Shown here: positions 53,334 to 61,149 of the stretch, in pieces
Numbering within the stretch: the stretch's first letter is position 1
How the letters are laid out: every line of letters begins with the position of its first letter
DNA from: Ruminococcus sp. FMBCY1
Lineage (GTDB): Bacteria; Bacillota; Clostridia; Oscillospirales; Acutalibacteraceae
Length of the DNA: 64,000 bases
Direction: 5' to 3'
Assembly (NCBI RefSeq): GCF_023921805.1
Contig: NZ_CP074197.1
Location: 310,001-374,000, forward strand
Translations under genes and position numbers: made by a program
The notes under the pieces: model-generated
Databases searched by the model: none
Told to the model about the DNA's origin: nothing
The model's input: only the letters and a program-made list of their open reading frames with translations

Positions 53334-56300
53334 AAGAAATCCGATTGAACGTTCGGAATATATCAATAACCGATACAAGGAATATCTAAGGTCTTCTTTT
53401 CAATTTGAGTCAGACCGTCTTCAATCTTTGTTCGAAAAGCAGTTGGATGATGAGGACTTATTCAAAGGTCCGTATGTTGACTTGAATCTTCCTTTCAAAC
53501 GAGGTAAGAATTTAAATGAGCTAATCAGTGAAGGTGTTGTATGCCAAACTTTCAAAAAACTCGGTGACATTGACTTTGAACGACCATTATATTCTCACCA
53601 AGAAGAGGCCATTCGTCATATTTGCTCCGGTCATAATGCAGTTATTACAACCGGTACGGGTTCGGGAAAAACCGAAAGCTTTCTCTTGCCTATATTAAAT
53701 GAACTTACGAATGATATAGAAATAGGGAATCAAGAAATTGGAATAAGAGCAATATTCTTATATCCTATGAATGCACTTCTTAATGACCAAATAGAACGAG
53801 TAAGAAAAATACTTGCTGATTTTCCTGATATAACATATGGCTTTTTTACAGGTGACACTGAAGAAACCGTCTCGAAAAACTATCGAGTAAAACATGCTGA
53901 AGAAAATAATATTGTTATACCTGAAAACGAGCTTATTTCACGAGAAGAAATTCGTAATAATCCACCGCATTTACTGTTTACAAATTACTCAATGTTGGAA
54001 TACTTGTTGATTAGGCCTAATGACTATGCAATTTTTACGCCTGAAAGATTAAACAATTGGAAATTTGTTATATTAGACGAAGCCCATACATATCATGGTG
54101 CATTAGGGATAGAATTGTCCCTTCTTATGCGAAGGCTCACTGGTTTCGCACCGAAAAAACCTCGCTTTATTCTTACGAGTGCAACATTGGGTGAAAAGGG
54201 TAAATCAGAAAATGAAATTATTGAGTTCGCCCATAATTTAACATCTTCTGACTTTAGCATCCAAGATATTATATTTTCAAAGAGAATACCTCTTAGAGAG
54301 GATCTTGTAAAATATACAATATCAGGCTCTGACTATCAACTTATTAAAAATGCTAAAAATGATTTGAATGCCATTGCAAAAGTGGCATCCACATATTGTA
54401 ATATAGAAACTGCTGACATACATGAATATTTATATGAATTACTTGTTCATGACAGACATGTATATGATTTATATAAATCATTAAAAAACGGAAGTAAAGC
54501 TGTTAACACAATTCTCAAAGAATTTAACGGCACGTTATCGTCAGCACAACTTGTGGATTTAATAGATCTAATCAACCAATCTGAAAAAAATGGGATTGGT
54601 TTATTCGATTTAAAATATCATTCATTCGTTCGCCCTTTGTCGGGTGCTTATGTAACTTTAGGAGAAAACCCCAATTTAAGTTTAACAAAGACAAATATAA
54701 TTGATGGTTTTAAGGCTTTTGAATTGGGTAACTGTCGTTATTGCAGTTCTCCTTATATTATTGGGAAAATTTATAAAAACTCTTCTGATGGAATAGACTA
54801 TCTCATACAAAATAAAGAAATCGACATATATGAGAATTATGGAAACAACGAATCAGTCAGCTTAGATTATTTTTTAATGGACAATATTACAGATTCCGAA
54901 ATTGATAGCGAGGCTCTGGAGGAATTCAAAGTTTGTTCAAAATGCGGAGCGATTCATATATCAAACAACTTGAACGCAAGACAGTGTTCCTGTGATAAGA
55001 ATTTTATTCGTTCAATTTATCGAGTAACTCAAACGAACGATGATGGAAATGAGATTGCTTATAATAATATCAATCAATGCCCTTGCTGCGGTCACAAAAG
55101 TCATTCGGGAATAGTAAAAAGCCTTAGTCTTGGAAAGGACGAAGGTACTGCGTTGATAGCTCAAACTCTTTATGAGGCTATTGATGACTGTGAAATCCAA
55201 GCAAAAAAAGCACCCAAAATATCTTTAAAAATCAAAGATAAATCGGTAACCGAAAACAGGAAAAATAACATCAAACAATTTTTAGCTTTTTCTGACAGCC
55301 GCCAGCAAGCAAGCTTTTTTGCAACATTTTTTGATTCTAACCATACAAGAATGTTACAAAAAAGACTGATTTGGGAAATCATAAAGGAAAACAATTATAA
55401 AAATATAACAGTTGACGAATTAGTAGCCCGATTATCAAAAATGATTAAAGAACAAGATTTGTTTCCAAACGATATGGAAGCAAATAAGAATGCGTGGATT
55501 TCTGTTCTTGTAGATCTATTAAAAGTCGATGGCTCTTATGACAGTGAAGGATTGGGGTTATATTATTTCGACTTAGATTTAAGTGATATATTTTCACAAG
55601 TTTCTGAAGATGATGTCGCCGCTGAATTTGGTCAATATCATATCACAAAAAAAGACTTAGAAAATATAATGCAAGTGGTGCTCGGCATATTCAAAACCAC
55701 TCCGGCTATTGATTACGTTAAATCTTCTCTTAGTCCGGAAGAAAAAAGAGAAAGTTTGGATTATAGGCGCTTTGACAATTATATAATGTATGAATGTCCA
55801 AGAGCATTGAACAACGTGAGGAGCTTCTTACCTGTCAAAGCAAAAGACAATATGGTTGTTCGCTATGTCCAAAAGGTTTGTGAATGTGACGAAGGAATTG
55901 CAAAAGAAATTTTGTATGTAATATTTAATAATTTGGCTGTAAAAGGTGGTATTCTAAAGAATCATAATTCTAAAGAATGGTATCAAATAAATGTAAGCAA
56001 GTATATCGTAAAAAACTATAAAACATCACCGTATTACATCTGCTCAAAATGCAAAAGGCTTACTCCGTACAATGTACACGGAAAATGCGTTCATGACAAG
56101 TGCGACGGTGAACTCAGAGAAATAAATCCGGATGAAATATTAGCTTCAAATTATTATAGAAATCAGTACAAAAATAAAAAAATTGAAAGTATTGTAATTA
56201 AAGAACACACGGCTCAGCTCGAGCGCAAAATAGCAAAACAATATCAACAAAATTTTAAGAATAAAAAAATTAATATTCTTTCTTGTTCAACAACATTTGA

Positions 56301-58002
56301 AATGGGAATTGATATTGGCAATTTGGAAACTGTATTTTTGAGAAATGTCCCGCCACTACCGGCAAACTATGTTCAAAGAGCAGGTCGTGCAGGACGAAGA
56401 AAGGATAGTGCGGCATATATCCTTACCTATTGCGGAACAAGTTCACATGATTATACATATTTCTGCGAACCCGAGAAAATGATTAGCGGCGTAATCAAAC
56501 CGCCATATTTTAATGTAGTTAACCACAAGATCATATTGAGGCATCTTATGGCTGCGTGTTTGGGATTTTTCTTCCGTAAACATCCAAATTATTTTAAAAA
56601 TATCGACGAATTCGTCTTCGGAGAAGGAATTGAATGCTTCAACGAATTTATATCAAGCCGTCCAAGCGATTTAAATCGATATATAAATGAACGGGTTCTT
56701 CCTGGTCAACAATATGCCGAATATCATAATTTTAAATGGTTTGATGATATGGGTGGAAACGATGAAAAATTACAACACTTTGCAGATGCGATAAAAGAAA
56801 CTGTAGATGAATATAAAAAAGCTCAGGAGGAAGCGTTAAGAGAAGAAAACTATAAAGAAGCAGACTATTATAAAACACAAATTGAAAAATTACATAAATT
56901 GGATATGATCAGTTCTCTGTCAAAGTATAGCGTAATACCCAAATACGGTTTTCCTGTAGATTTGGTTGAACTTCAAATTTACAATCAAAAAGGCAAAATT
57001 GACACAAAATATGATTTAAGTAGAGATCTCAAAATTGCAATTTCAGAATATGCACCTGATTCAGAAATAATTGTTGACAAGAAAAAATATACTTCAAAGT
57101 ATATTACATTACCCAAGGGTGAACAATTTCCAAAGCATTATTTTTGTGTTTGTCCAAACTGTAAGAAAGTAAATGTTTTTGTTAGTGAAAGAACTATTGA
57201 CGAGTGTAAATACTGTGGTCAATCTCTCAAAGCTGAAAAAGCTGAATTTTATATAGAGCCGATATATGGCTTTAAAACAGGAGACACAAAAGAAAGCACA
57301 AGAATGAAACCGAAGCGCTCGTATTCCGGCGAAATATCCTATATAGGCGGAGGAATAAAAGATGATGTTCATATCCACATTGGTGATGCCATCGAAATAG
57401 AAACCAGTACAAATGACGAATTACTTATAATGAACAAATCAGCTTTTTATATGTGTCCGGAATGTGGATATAGTGAAATCATTAAAGGAAATACTACATC
57501 TATGATAACATCACGCAAACATAAGAATTATAGGCAATTTGATTGTAGTTGCGAGGAATTAGAACAGATAAAATTAGGACATCGTTTTCAAACCGATGTT
57601 GCTCGTTTTAAAATACCGTCTTTGTCATCATCCACGGCATGGGATTATGCGGCTGCTTTATCCTTTATGTATGCATTCCTTGAAGGTATAAGCAATGCAT
57701 TAGAAGTAGACAGAAATGATATTGACGGAATAATTGAACCGAATTTAGATTTACATAGTTATGATGTTTTAATCTACGATAATGTTCCCGGCGGTGCGGG
57801 TCATGTTAAACGTCTAACAAGTAAAGATGCTGTGATAGATTCACTTAAAGCTGCTCATGATAAGGTGTCTCAACCGTGTTGTGATGAAAACACATCATGC
57901 TATAATTGTCTCAGGAACTATTATAATCAAGCATACCACAGCAAATTGCAGCGAAAATATGCCAGAAATATTATTGAAGGTCTTATAAGAGAAATTCAGT
58001 AA
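53326..58002 (+). CDS. DEAH helicase with DUF1998 and zinc clusters (DruE-like)
   Basis: A 1558-residue superfamily 2 helicase. Walker A TGTGSGKTES lies at about 108-117 preceded by LYSHQEEAIRHICSG; DEAH in ILDEAHTYHG near 251; the C-terminal RecA domain has SCSTTFEMGIDIGNLE and QRAGRAGRR near 1016. Zinc-type cysteine pairs occur between and after the helicase halves (CRYCSSPY, CSKCGAIH, CPCCGHKSH, CSKCKRL, CPNCKKV, CKYCGQ, CPECGY). DUF1998 ends the protein with YDNVPGGAGHVKRL and CYNCLRNYYNQ. The ATG at 53326 follows GAGGAG. DruE, MrfA and DISARM proteins share these parts; absence of a methylase and the two-gene layout favour a Druantia III-like system. Confidence 0.85.
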   Translation: MSKRNPIERSEYINNRYKEYLRSSFQFESDRLQSLFEKQLDDEDLFKGPYVDLNLPFKRGKNLNELISEGVVCQTFKKLGDIDFERPLYSHQEEAIRHICSGHNAVITTGTGSGKTESFLLPILNELTNDIEIGNQEIGIRAIFLYPMNALLNDQIERVRKILADFPDITYGFFTGDTEETVSKNYRVKHAEENNIVIPENELISREEIRNNPPHLLFTNYSMLEYLLIRPNDYAIFTPERLNNWKFVILDEAHTYHGALGIELSLLMRRLTGFAPKKPRFILTSATLGEKGKSENEIIEFAHNLTSSDFSIQDIIFSKRIPLREDLVKYTISGSDYQLIKNAKNDLNAIAKVASTYCNIETADIHEYLYELLVHDRHVYDLYKSLKNGSKAVNTILKEFNGTLSSAQLVDLIDLINQSEKNGIGLFDLKYHSFVRPLSGAYVTLGENPNLSLTKTNIIDGFKAFELGNCRYCSSPYIIGKIYKNSSDGIDYLIQNKEIDIYENYGNNESVSLDYFLMDNITDSEIDSEALEEFKVCSKCGAIHISNNLNARQCSCDKNFIRSIYRVTQTNDDGNEIAYNNINQCPCCGHKSHSGIVKSLSLGKDEGTALIAQTLYEAIDDCEIQAKKAPKISLKIKDKSVTENRKNNIKQFLAFSDSRQQASFFATFFDSNHTRMLQKRLIWEIIKENNYKNITVDELVARLSKMIKEQDLFPNDMEANKNAWISVLVDLLKVDGSYDSEGLGLYYFDLDLSDIFSQVSEDDVAAEFGQYHITKKDLENIMQVVLGIFKTTPAIDYVKSSLSPEEKRESLDYRRFDNYIMYECPRALNNVRSFLPVKAKDNMVVRYVQKVCECDEGIAKEILYVIFNNLAVKGGILKNHNSKEWYQINVSKYIVKNYKTSPYYICSKCKRLTPYNVHGKCVHDKCDGELREINPDEILASNYYRNQYKNKKIESIVIKEHTAQLERKIAKQYQQNFKNKKINILSCSTTFEMGIDIGNLETVFLRNVPPLPANYVQRAGRAGRRKDSAAYILTYCGTSSHDYTYFCEPEKMISGVIKPPYFNVVNHKIILRHLMAACLGFFFRKHPNYFKNIDEFVFGEGIECFNEFISSRPSDLNRYINERVLPGQQYAEYHNFKWFDDMGGNDEKLQHFADAIKETVDEYKKAQEEALREENYKEADYYKTQIEKLHKLDMISSLSKYSVIPKYGFPVDLVELQIYNQKGKIDTKYDLSRDLKIAISEYAPDSEIIVDKKKYTSKYITLPKGEQFPKHYFCVCPNCKKVNVFVSERTIDECKYCGQSLKAEKAEFYIEPIYGFKTGDTKESTRMKPKRSYSGEISYIGGGIKDDVHIHIGDAIEIETSTNDELLIMNKSAFYMCPECGYSEIIKGNTTSMITSRKHKNYRQFDCSCEELEQIKLGHRFQTDVARFKIPSLSSSTAWDYAAALSFMYAFLEGISNALEVDRNDIDGIIEPNLDLHSYDVLIYDNVPGGAGHVKRLTSKDAVIDSLKAAHDKVSQPCCDENTSCYNCLRNYYNQAYHSKLQRKYARNIIEGLIREIQ

Positions 58003-58033
58003 TAGTTATTAAATGTTTTTGTTTGTGTAGGTC

Positions 58034-58211
58034 TTAGGGCGTCCCTAACGAGGTGTTTGGTAGTGTAGCTGTCCGAACACACAGCTTGTTTCACAACAAA
58101 GCGAAAGCAACCGATTTGGACAACCTGTCCTTAATTGGTCTGCTCGCTGAGATTGTGTGAAAAGCGGGCAAGCTATCGTTTGGATATCCAAATGGTCTGC
58201 TTGCTAAGATT
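58034..58211 (-). repeat. Right inverted repeat bracketing the defence cassette
   Basis: Contains the 15-bp near-palindrome at 58034-58048 and the 35-bp complement of the left repeat at 58177-58211. Between them a second, more diverged copy of the outer repeat occurs (ATTGGTCTGCTCGCTGAGAT near 58134-58153), so the right side looks like a partial duplication. Confidence 0.7.
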
Positions 58212-58238
58212 ATACATTTTAATCGAACAAATGAAATT

Positions 58239-58285
58239 AAGGCACAGCCTACTGGATTTTTCTCCGTAAGTTGTGCCTTGTTTTT
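58239..58285. terminator. Terminator-like hairpin, right copy
   Basis: AAGGCACAGCC...GTTGTGCCTT, nearly identical and same orientation as 50290-50332. It separates the cassette from the tnpV pseudogene and could stop transcription from both. Confidence 0.65.
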
Positions 58286-58658
58286 AGTTATATATTACTT
58301 GCTCGTTCACAATTTCCGTTGCTCGATTGCGGATATTGTTCATCTTTTGCACCCATAACATTGCGTTATCCGATTTCAATTTTTCTGTAACATTTTCTTT
58401 TTCGGCAATGTCTTTTACCAACCGAGAAAAAAGATTTTGAGCCTGTTCTTCGATGTCAGCAAGATATAAATCGAGCTTACCGCTTGTCAGCAAATTGTAG
58501 TAACGCACCTTATGACTTTGCTTCAAATATCGTTTATGCCTCATTGCCTAAACGCCGATATTTGTTTCTTTTTCTTCCGCCGGTAACGAAAGATTAGGCA
58601 ATAAATAATCGCCGACCTGCGTATAAGTACCACCGCTATTTTCAAAAATTGTTTTCAT
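58284..58658 (-). pseudogene. tnpV: tnpV with internal stop
   Basis: The gene starts at ATG 58658 (MKTIFENSGGTYTQVGDYLL, then PNLSLPAEE) and continues after a TAG at 58550-58548 with AMRHKRYLKQSHKVRYYNLL to 58284. The TAG replaces the Trp usual in TnpV (GVWGQRHKRYLK-type), so one nonsense change splits the gene. TnpV is a small accessory protein of Tn4451-type and related elements with no assigned activity. The downstream frame alone would give 86 residues from ATG 58544. Confidence 0.75.
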
Positions 58659-58787
58659 ATTAAAACCTCCTTGATTTCAGTAAGTTCATTATACGAAAAA
58701 CAAAATAAAATTACGAATGTGCGGATTATTGTTTGAATATGATGTTCGACTATCGGTAAAACTGTATTTCGCCAAATCCTATATGAA

Positions 58788-59290
58788 CACTCGCACCATA
58801 AGAAACGGATTAACTTTTTTTGTTAGTCTGTTTTTTGTTTTACAAGCAAATTGATAACGGGACTTGAAGGCGACCGTTAAGAAAACAGTCCGGTGGACTG
58901 TTTTTAGGGAGAGCGTTGATGATATTTATAAATTTAACAAGCCGTATCAAACGAGGCAGAAAGTGTACTTATTTTTTTTCACTCCGTCACTCGCACCATA
59001 AAAACAGATTAGCTTTTTGTTAATCTGTTTTTTTTGTTTTACAAGTAAATTAATAACGGGACTTGAAGGCGACCGTTAAGAAAACAGTCCGGTGGACTGT
59101 TTTTAGGGAGAGCGTTGATGATATTTATAAATTTAACAAGCCGTATCAAACGAGGCAGAAAGTGTACTTATTTTTTTCACTCCGTCACTCGCACCATAAA
59201 AACAGATTAGCTTTTTGTTAATCTGTTTTTTTGTTTTACAAGTAAATTAATAACGGGACTTGAAGGCGACCTTTAAGAAAAGGAGCTGTA
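58788..59290 (+). repeat. Tandem 198-200-bp repeats ending in tRNA-Leu 3' tails
   Basis: CACTCGCACCATA occurs at 58788, 58988 and 59186. After each comes a terminator-like hairpin (AACAGATTA/TTAATCTGTT or close variant) and a common segment with ACGGGACTTGAAGGCGACC, an ACAGTCC/GGACTGT hairpin and TCAAACGAGGCAGAAAGTG. Two full units and part of a third are present; copies 2 and 3 match the tRNA over CCGTCACTCGCACCATA. They look like stacked tRNA tails from repeated integration or duplication at this site. No coding potential is seen. Confidence 0.75.
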
Positions 59291-59309
59291 AAAAACAGCC
59301 CAAATAAAA

Positions 59310-59353
59310 AACGACTGCATTCTAACCGAAAGGTAGGAATGCAGTCGTTTTTG
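59310..59353. terminator. Hairpin before the IS remnant
   Basis: ACGACTGCATTC pairs with GAATGCAGTCGT, followed by T5. Probably a terminator or IS-end hairpin. Confidence 0.6.
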
Positions 59354-59370
59354 TGATATAATTTACTATC

Positions 59371-59600
59371 AATGAAAAACCACATCAACAAGGTGCATTA
59401 TACACCGTATCAATTAAAATTATAACCTGAAATTAAAAAAATAATAGAAATTTCTGACCCGGTATATACATTTAACGAGGTTTTTCATCATATTGCTCTA
59501 AATAAACACCTTGCTGTTAAGGAAAGCAGGATATGTCGCATATCTACATAGACGGAACAAAGATAACTGCCAATGCAAATAAGGGTAACGACCAATTATT
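59371..59600 (+). pseudogene. IS1182-family transposase remnant with internal deletion
   Basis: Starts MKNHINKVHYTPYQLKL, a stop, then PEIKKIIEISDPVYTFNEVF and LNKHLAVKESR, the N-terminus of IS1182-type transposases. It then jumps to MSHIYIDGTKITANANK in another frame, a motif normally ~100 residues further on. The catalytic core is missing. Confidence 0.65.
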
Positions 59601-59636
59601 GCCCGAATACAATATTCAGCAATGCAAGCAAAAAAA

Positions 59637-59675
59637 CACCGAGACTCACTTTTTCGTGAATCTCGGCTTTTTAAT
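59637..59675 (+). terminator. Terminator after the IS remnant
   Basis: CCGAGACTCAC/GTGAATCTCGG hairpin with TTTTT, just before the convergent tRNA-Gly. Confidence 0.65.
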
Positions 59676-59701
59676 ATGCTGTTTCTTTACAGCACCTTTT
59701 G

Positions 59702-59775
59702 TGGAGCGGATGATGGGAATCGAACCCACACGATCAGCTTGGAAGGCTGAAGTTCTACCACTAAACTACATCCGC
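59702..59775 (-). tRNA. tRNA-Gly (anticodon TCC)
   Basis: A 74-nt tRNA. Acceptor GCGGATG pairs with CATCCGC; D arm TAGTTTAGTGGTAGAAC; anticodon stem TCAGC/GCTGA with loop CTTCCAA gives TCC; T arm GTGGGTTCGATTCCCAT; CCA is encoded. Confidence 0.96.
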
Positions 59776-59795
59776 TTATCTCTGTAACAAATAAT

Positions 59796-59824
59796 ATTAT
59801 ATCATTACAGATAATATTTGTCAA
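59796..59824 (-). promoter_or_regulatory. Consensus sigma-A promoter of tRNA-Gly
   Basis: On the minus strand TTGACA (59824-59819), 17 bases, TATAAT (59801-59796), 20 bp before the tRNA. Confidence 0.85.
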
Positions 59825-60305
59825 GCGTTAATTTCAGATTATAAAATTTTTAAGAAAATTTCAACTGTTTTATATTAAACTCTAAGTTTAACGATACTCC
59901 AACATATATAACGAAATATGATTTTAAAAATCAAAGGCCCTCGAATTTTTATCGAGAGCCTTTTATCTTTTTTATAAATCAAATTCAAAGTACGGATTAT
60001 GGTACAGTGAAAATGTTATAATATGGTAAAGACAAACCTAAATTGCCAAAGTGAAGTTCGGATTTTTGAGGAAAAAACGAGAAATACCACGGGTTCACCT
60101 TGACAAAAGAGTATGGTAAAGACAAAATCCAATTTGGATAGATTAAAAAGGTGGTGTAAATAAATATTATTTAAAATCCATTTTGGAAAGATTTATTAAA
60201 TTATATCATAATTAATTGTAAATATCAAATGTACTAAATTTATAAAAATAAATGTATTTATAAGCTTATTTATAAAAATTTTTCTTAGAAAATATATATT
60301 AGGTA
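59825..60305. other. AT-rich gap with terminator and short direct repeat
   Basis: No gene is seen. A terminator-like hairpin (AAAGGCCCTCGA/TCGAGAGCCTTT) lies at about 59934-59966. TATGGTAAAGACAAA is repeated directly at 60022-60036 and 60112-60126, possibly an insertion-sequence end. The rest is AT-rich leader to the cas operon. Confidence 0.5.
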
Positions 60306-60334
60306 TTGACAAACAAAATTGTGAACGCTATACT
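60306..60334 (+). promoter_or_regulatory. Sigma-A promoter of the cas operon
   Basis: TTGACA (60306-60311), 17 bases, TATACT (60329-60334). The cas6 ATG is 75 bp downstream. Confidence 0.8.
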
Positions 60335-60337
60335 GTA

Positions 60338-60367
60338 ATTAGAGTTGTGAAATATCATAACTCTAAT
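60338..60367 (+). promoter_or_regulatory. Inverted repeat at the cas operon transcription start
   Basis: ATTAGAGTTGTGA and TCATAACTCTAAT, 13-bp arms with one mismatch and a 4-bp spacer, starting four bases after the -10. It would overlap the transcription start, the place of a repressor operator, or form a 5' hairpin in the mRNA. Confidence 0.6.
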
Positions 60368-60408
60368 AACAAAATCTAATACTATTAAAATAATAAATGG
60401 AGGTAAAT

Positions 60409-61149
60409 ATGAAAATCTTATTGCGATTTTATTTGCAAAACAATAAGCTGCCGATTGATTATCGACGAATTATGCTTTCGTTTTTTAAACGGTCACTGTC
60501 AGATATTGCCGAGGGAAAATATTATGAAAAATATTATTTTACACCGGAACGCAGAAATTTTACTTTTGCGGTGAATCTGCCTATGCCGAAGTTTTCTAAA
60601 ACGGAAATTCAACTCGGGAAAAATCAACTAAACATTACTTTTTCAACAGCTGACTATAATACGGGATGTATTTTTATGTCTGCTTTTATAAAGCAAAAGG
60701 ACAAGCCGATTCCCGCTCCGCTCGGCAACGAAATGAAACTTGTCAGTGTTAATCTTGTGCCGGAAAAAAATGTTACTTCATCATCCGCTGTTGTGAAAAT
60801 GCTTAGCCCTTTGTGTATCAGATTACATAAAGCCGAGAATAATTCGGATAGGTATATTTCGGTTGCAAATCCGGATTTTACGGAGATTGCAAAACAGGTA
60901 ATTAAAGAGCAGCTTGTTGAAAGCGGTTTTGATGAAAAGTTAATTTCAAAGTTTGAAATTAAACCGTTAAACGCAAAAAAAACAGTGGTTTATCACTACA
61001 AAAACTACATTGAATGCAGTTTAGGCAGTTTTAGTATTAATGCCGATAAATCGGTTATTAATTATCTGCTGAAAAGCGGTATAGGTTCACGAAAATCCGC
61101 AGGATTTGGCTTTGCCGAGCTTTTATCGGAGGGAGGTGAACCGAATTAA
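60409..61149 (+). CDS. cas6: CRISPR pre-crRNA endoribonuclease Cas6
   Basis: A 246-residue RAMP-fold nuclease that cuts the CRISPR transcript within repeats. The C-terminal glycine-rich loop GIGSRKSAGFGFAELL is the family signature; the N-terminal ferredoxin fold starts MKILLRFYLQNNKLPIDYRR. A catalytic His is likely near the N-terminal third but cannot be fixed by eye. The ATG at 60409 follows TGGAGG; an ATG at 60397 would use that site itself. Its last base overlaps the next start. Confidence 0.88.
   Translation: MKILLRFYLQNNKLPIDYRRIMLSFFKRSLSDIAEGKYYEKYYFTPERRNFTFAVNLPMPKFSKTEIQLGKNQLNITFSTADYNTGCIFMSAFIKQKDKPIPAPLGNEMKLVSVNLVPEKNVTSSSAVVKMLSPLCIRLHKAENNSDRYISVANPDFTEIAKQVIKEQLVESGFDEKLISKFEIKPLNAKKTVVYHYKNYIECSLGSFSINADKSVINYLLKSGIGSRKSAGFGFAELLSEGGEPN

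Larger units (their letters stand above)
46287..58798. mobile_element. 12.5-kb serine-recombinase element in tRNA-Leu
   Basis: Bounded by direct repeats CACTCGCACCATA at the tRNA 3' end (46278-46290) and 58788-58800. The recombinase lies at the left end, and a parB-like gene, small element proteins, direct repeats, a two-gene defence cassette and a tnpV pseudogene follow. No conjugation genes (relaxase, type IV secretion) are present, so it would need help to move between cells. The native downstream terminator of the tRNA stands after the right copy (AACGGATTAAC hairpin). Large serine recombinases more often use protein genes than tRNA genes, so the site choice is unusual. Confidence 0.8.

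Noticed and set aside
53326..58002. DISARM locus
   Set aside because: No methyltransferase, phospholipase-D or separate DrmA/DrmB genes are nearby; helicase and DUF1998 are in one protein with a single partner.
46317..58792. ATGAACACTC as the att core of the tRNA-Leu element
   Set aside because: It also occurs at both ends (46317-46326, 58783-58792), but CACTCGCACCATA is longer, keeps the tRNA whole and gives a symmetric attP.
58788..59290. CRISPR array
   Set aside because: Units are about 200 bp with only two to three copies and no unique spacers; they contain tRNA tails and terminators.
59533..59787. An 84-codon plus-strand protein
   Set aside because: It joins an IS1182 scrap to a terminator and the complement of tRNA-Gly.
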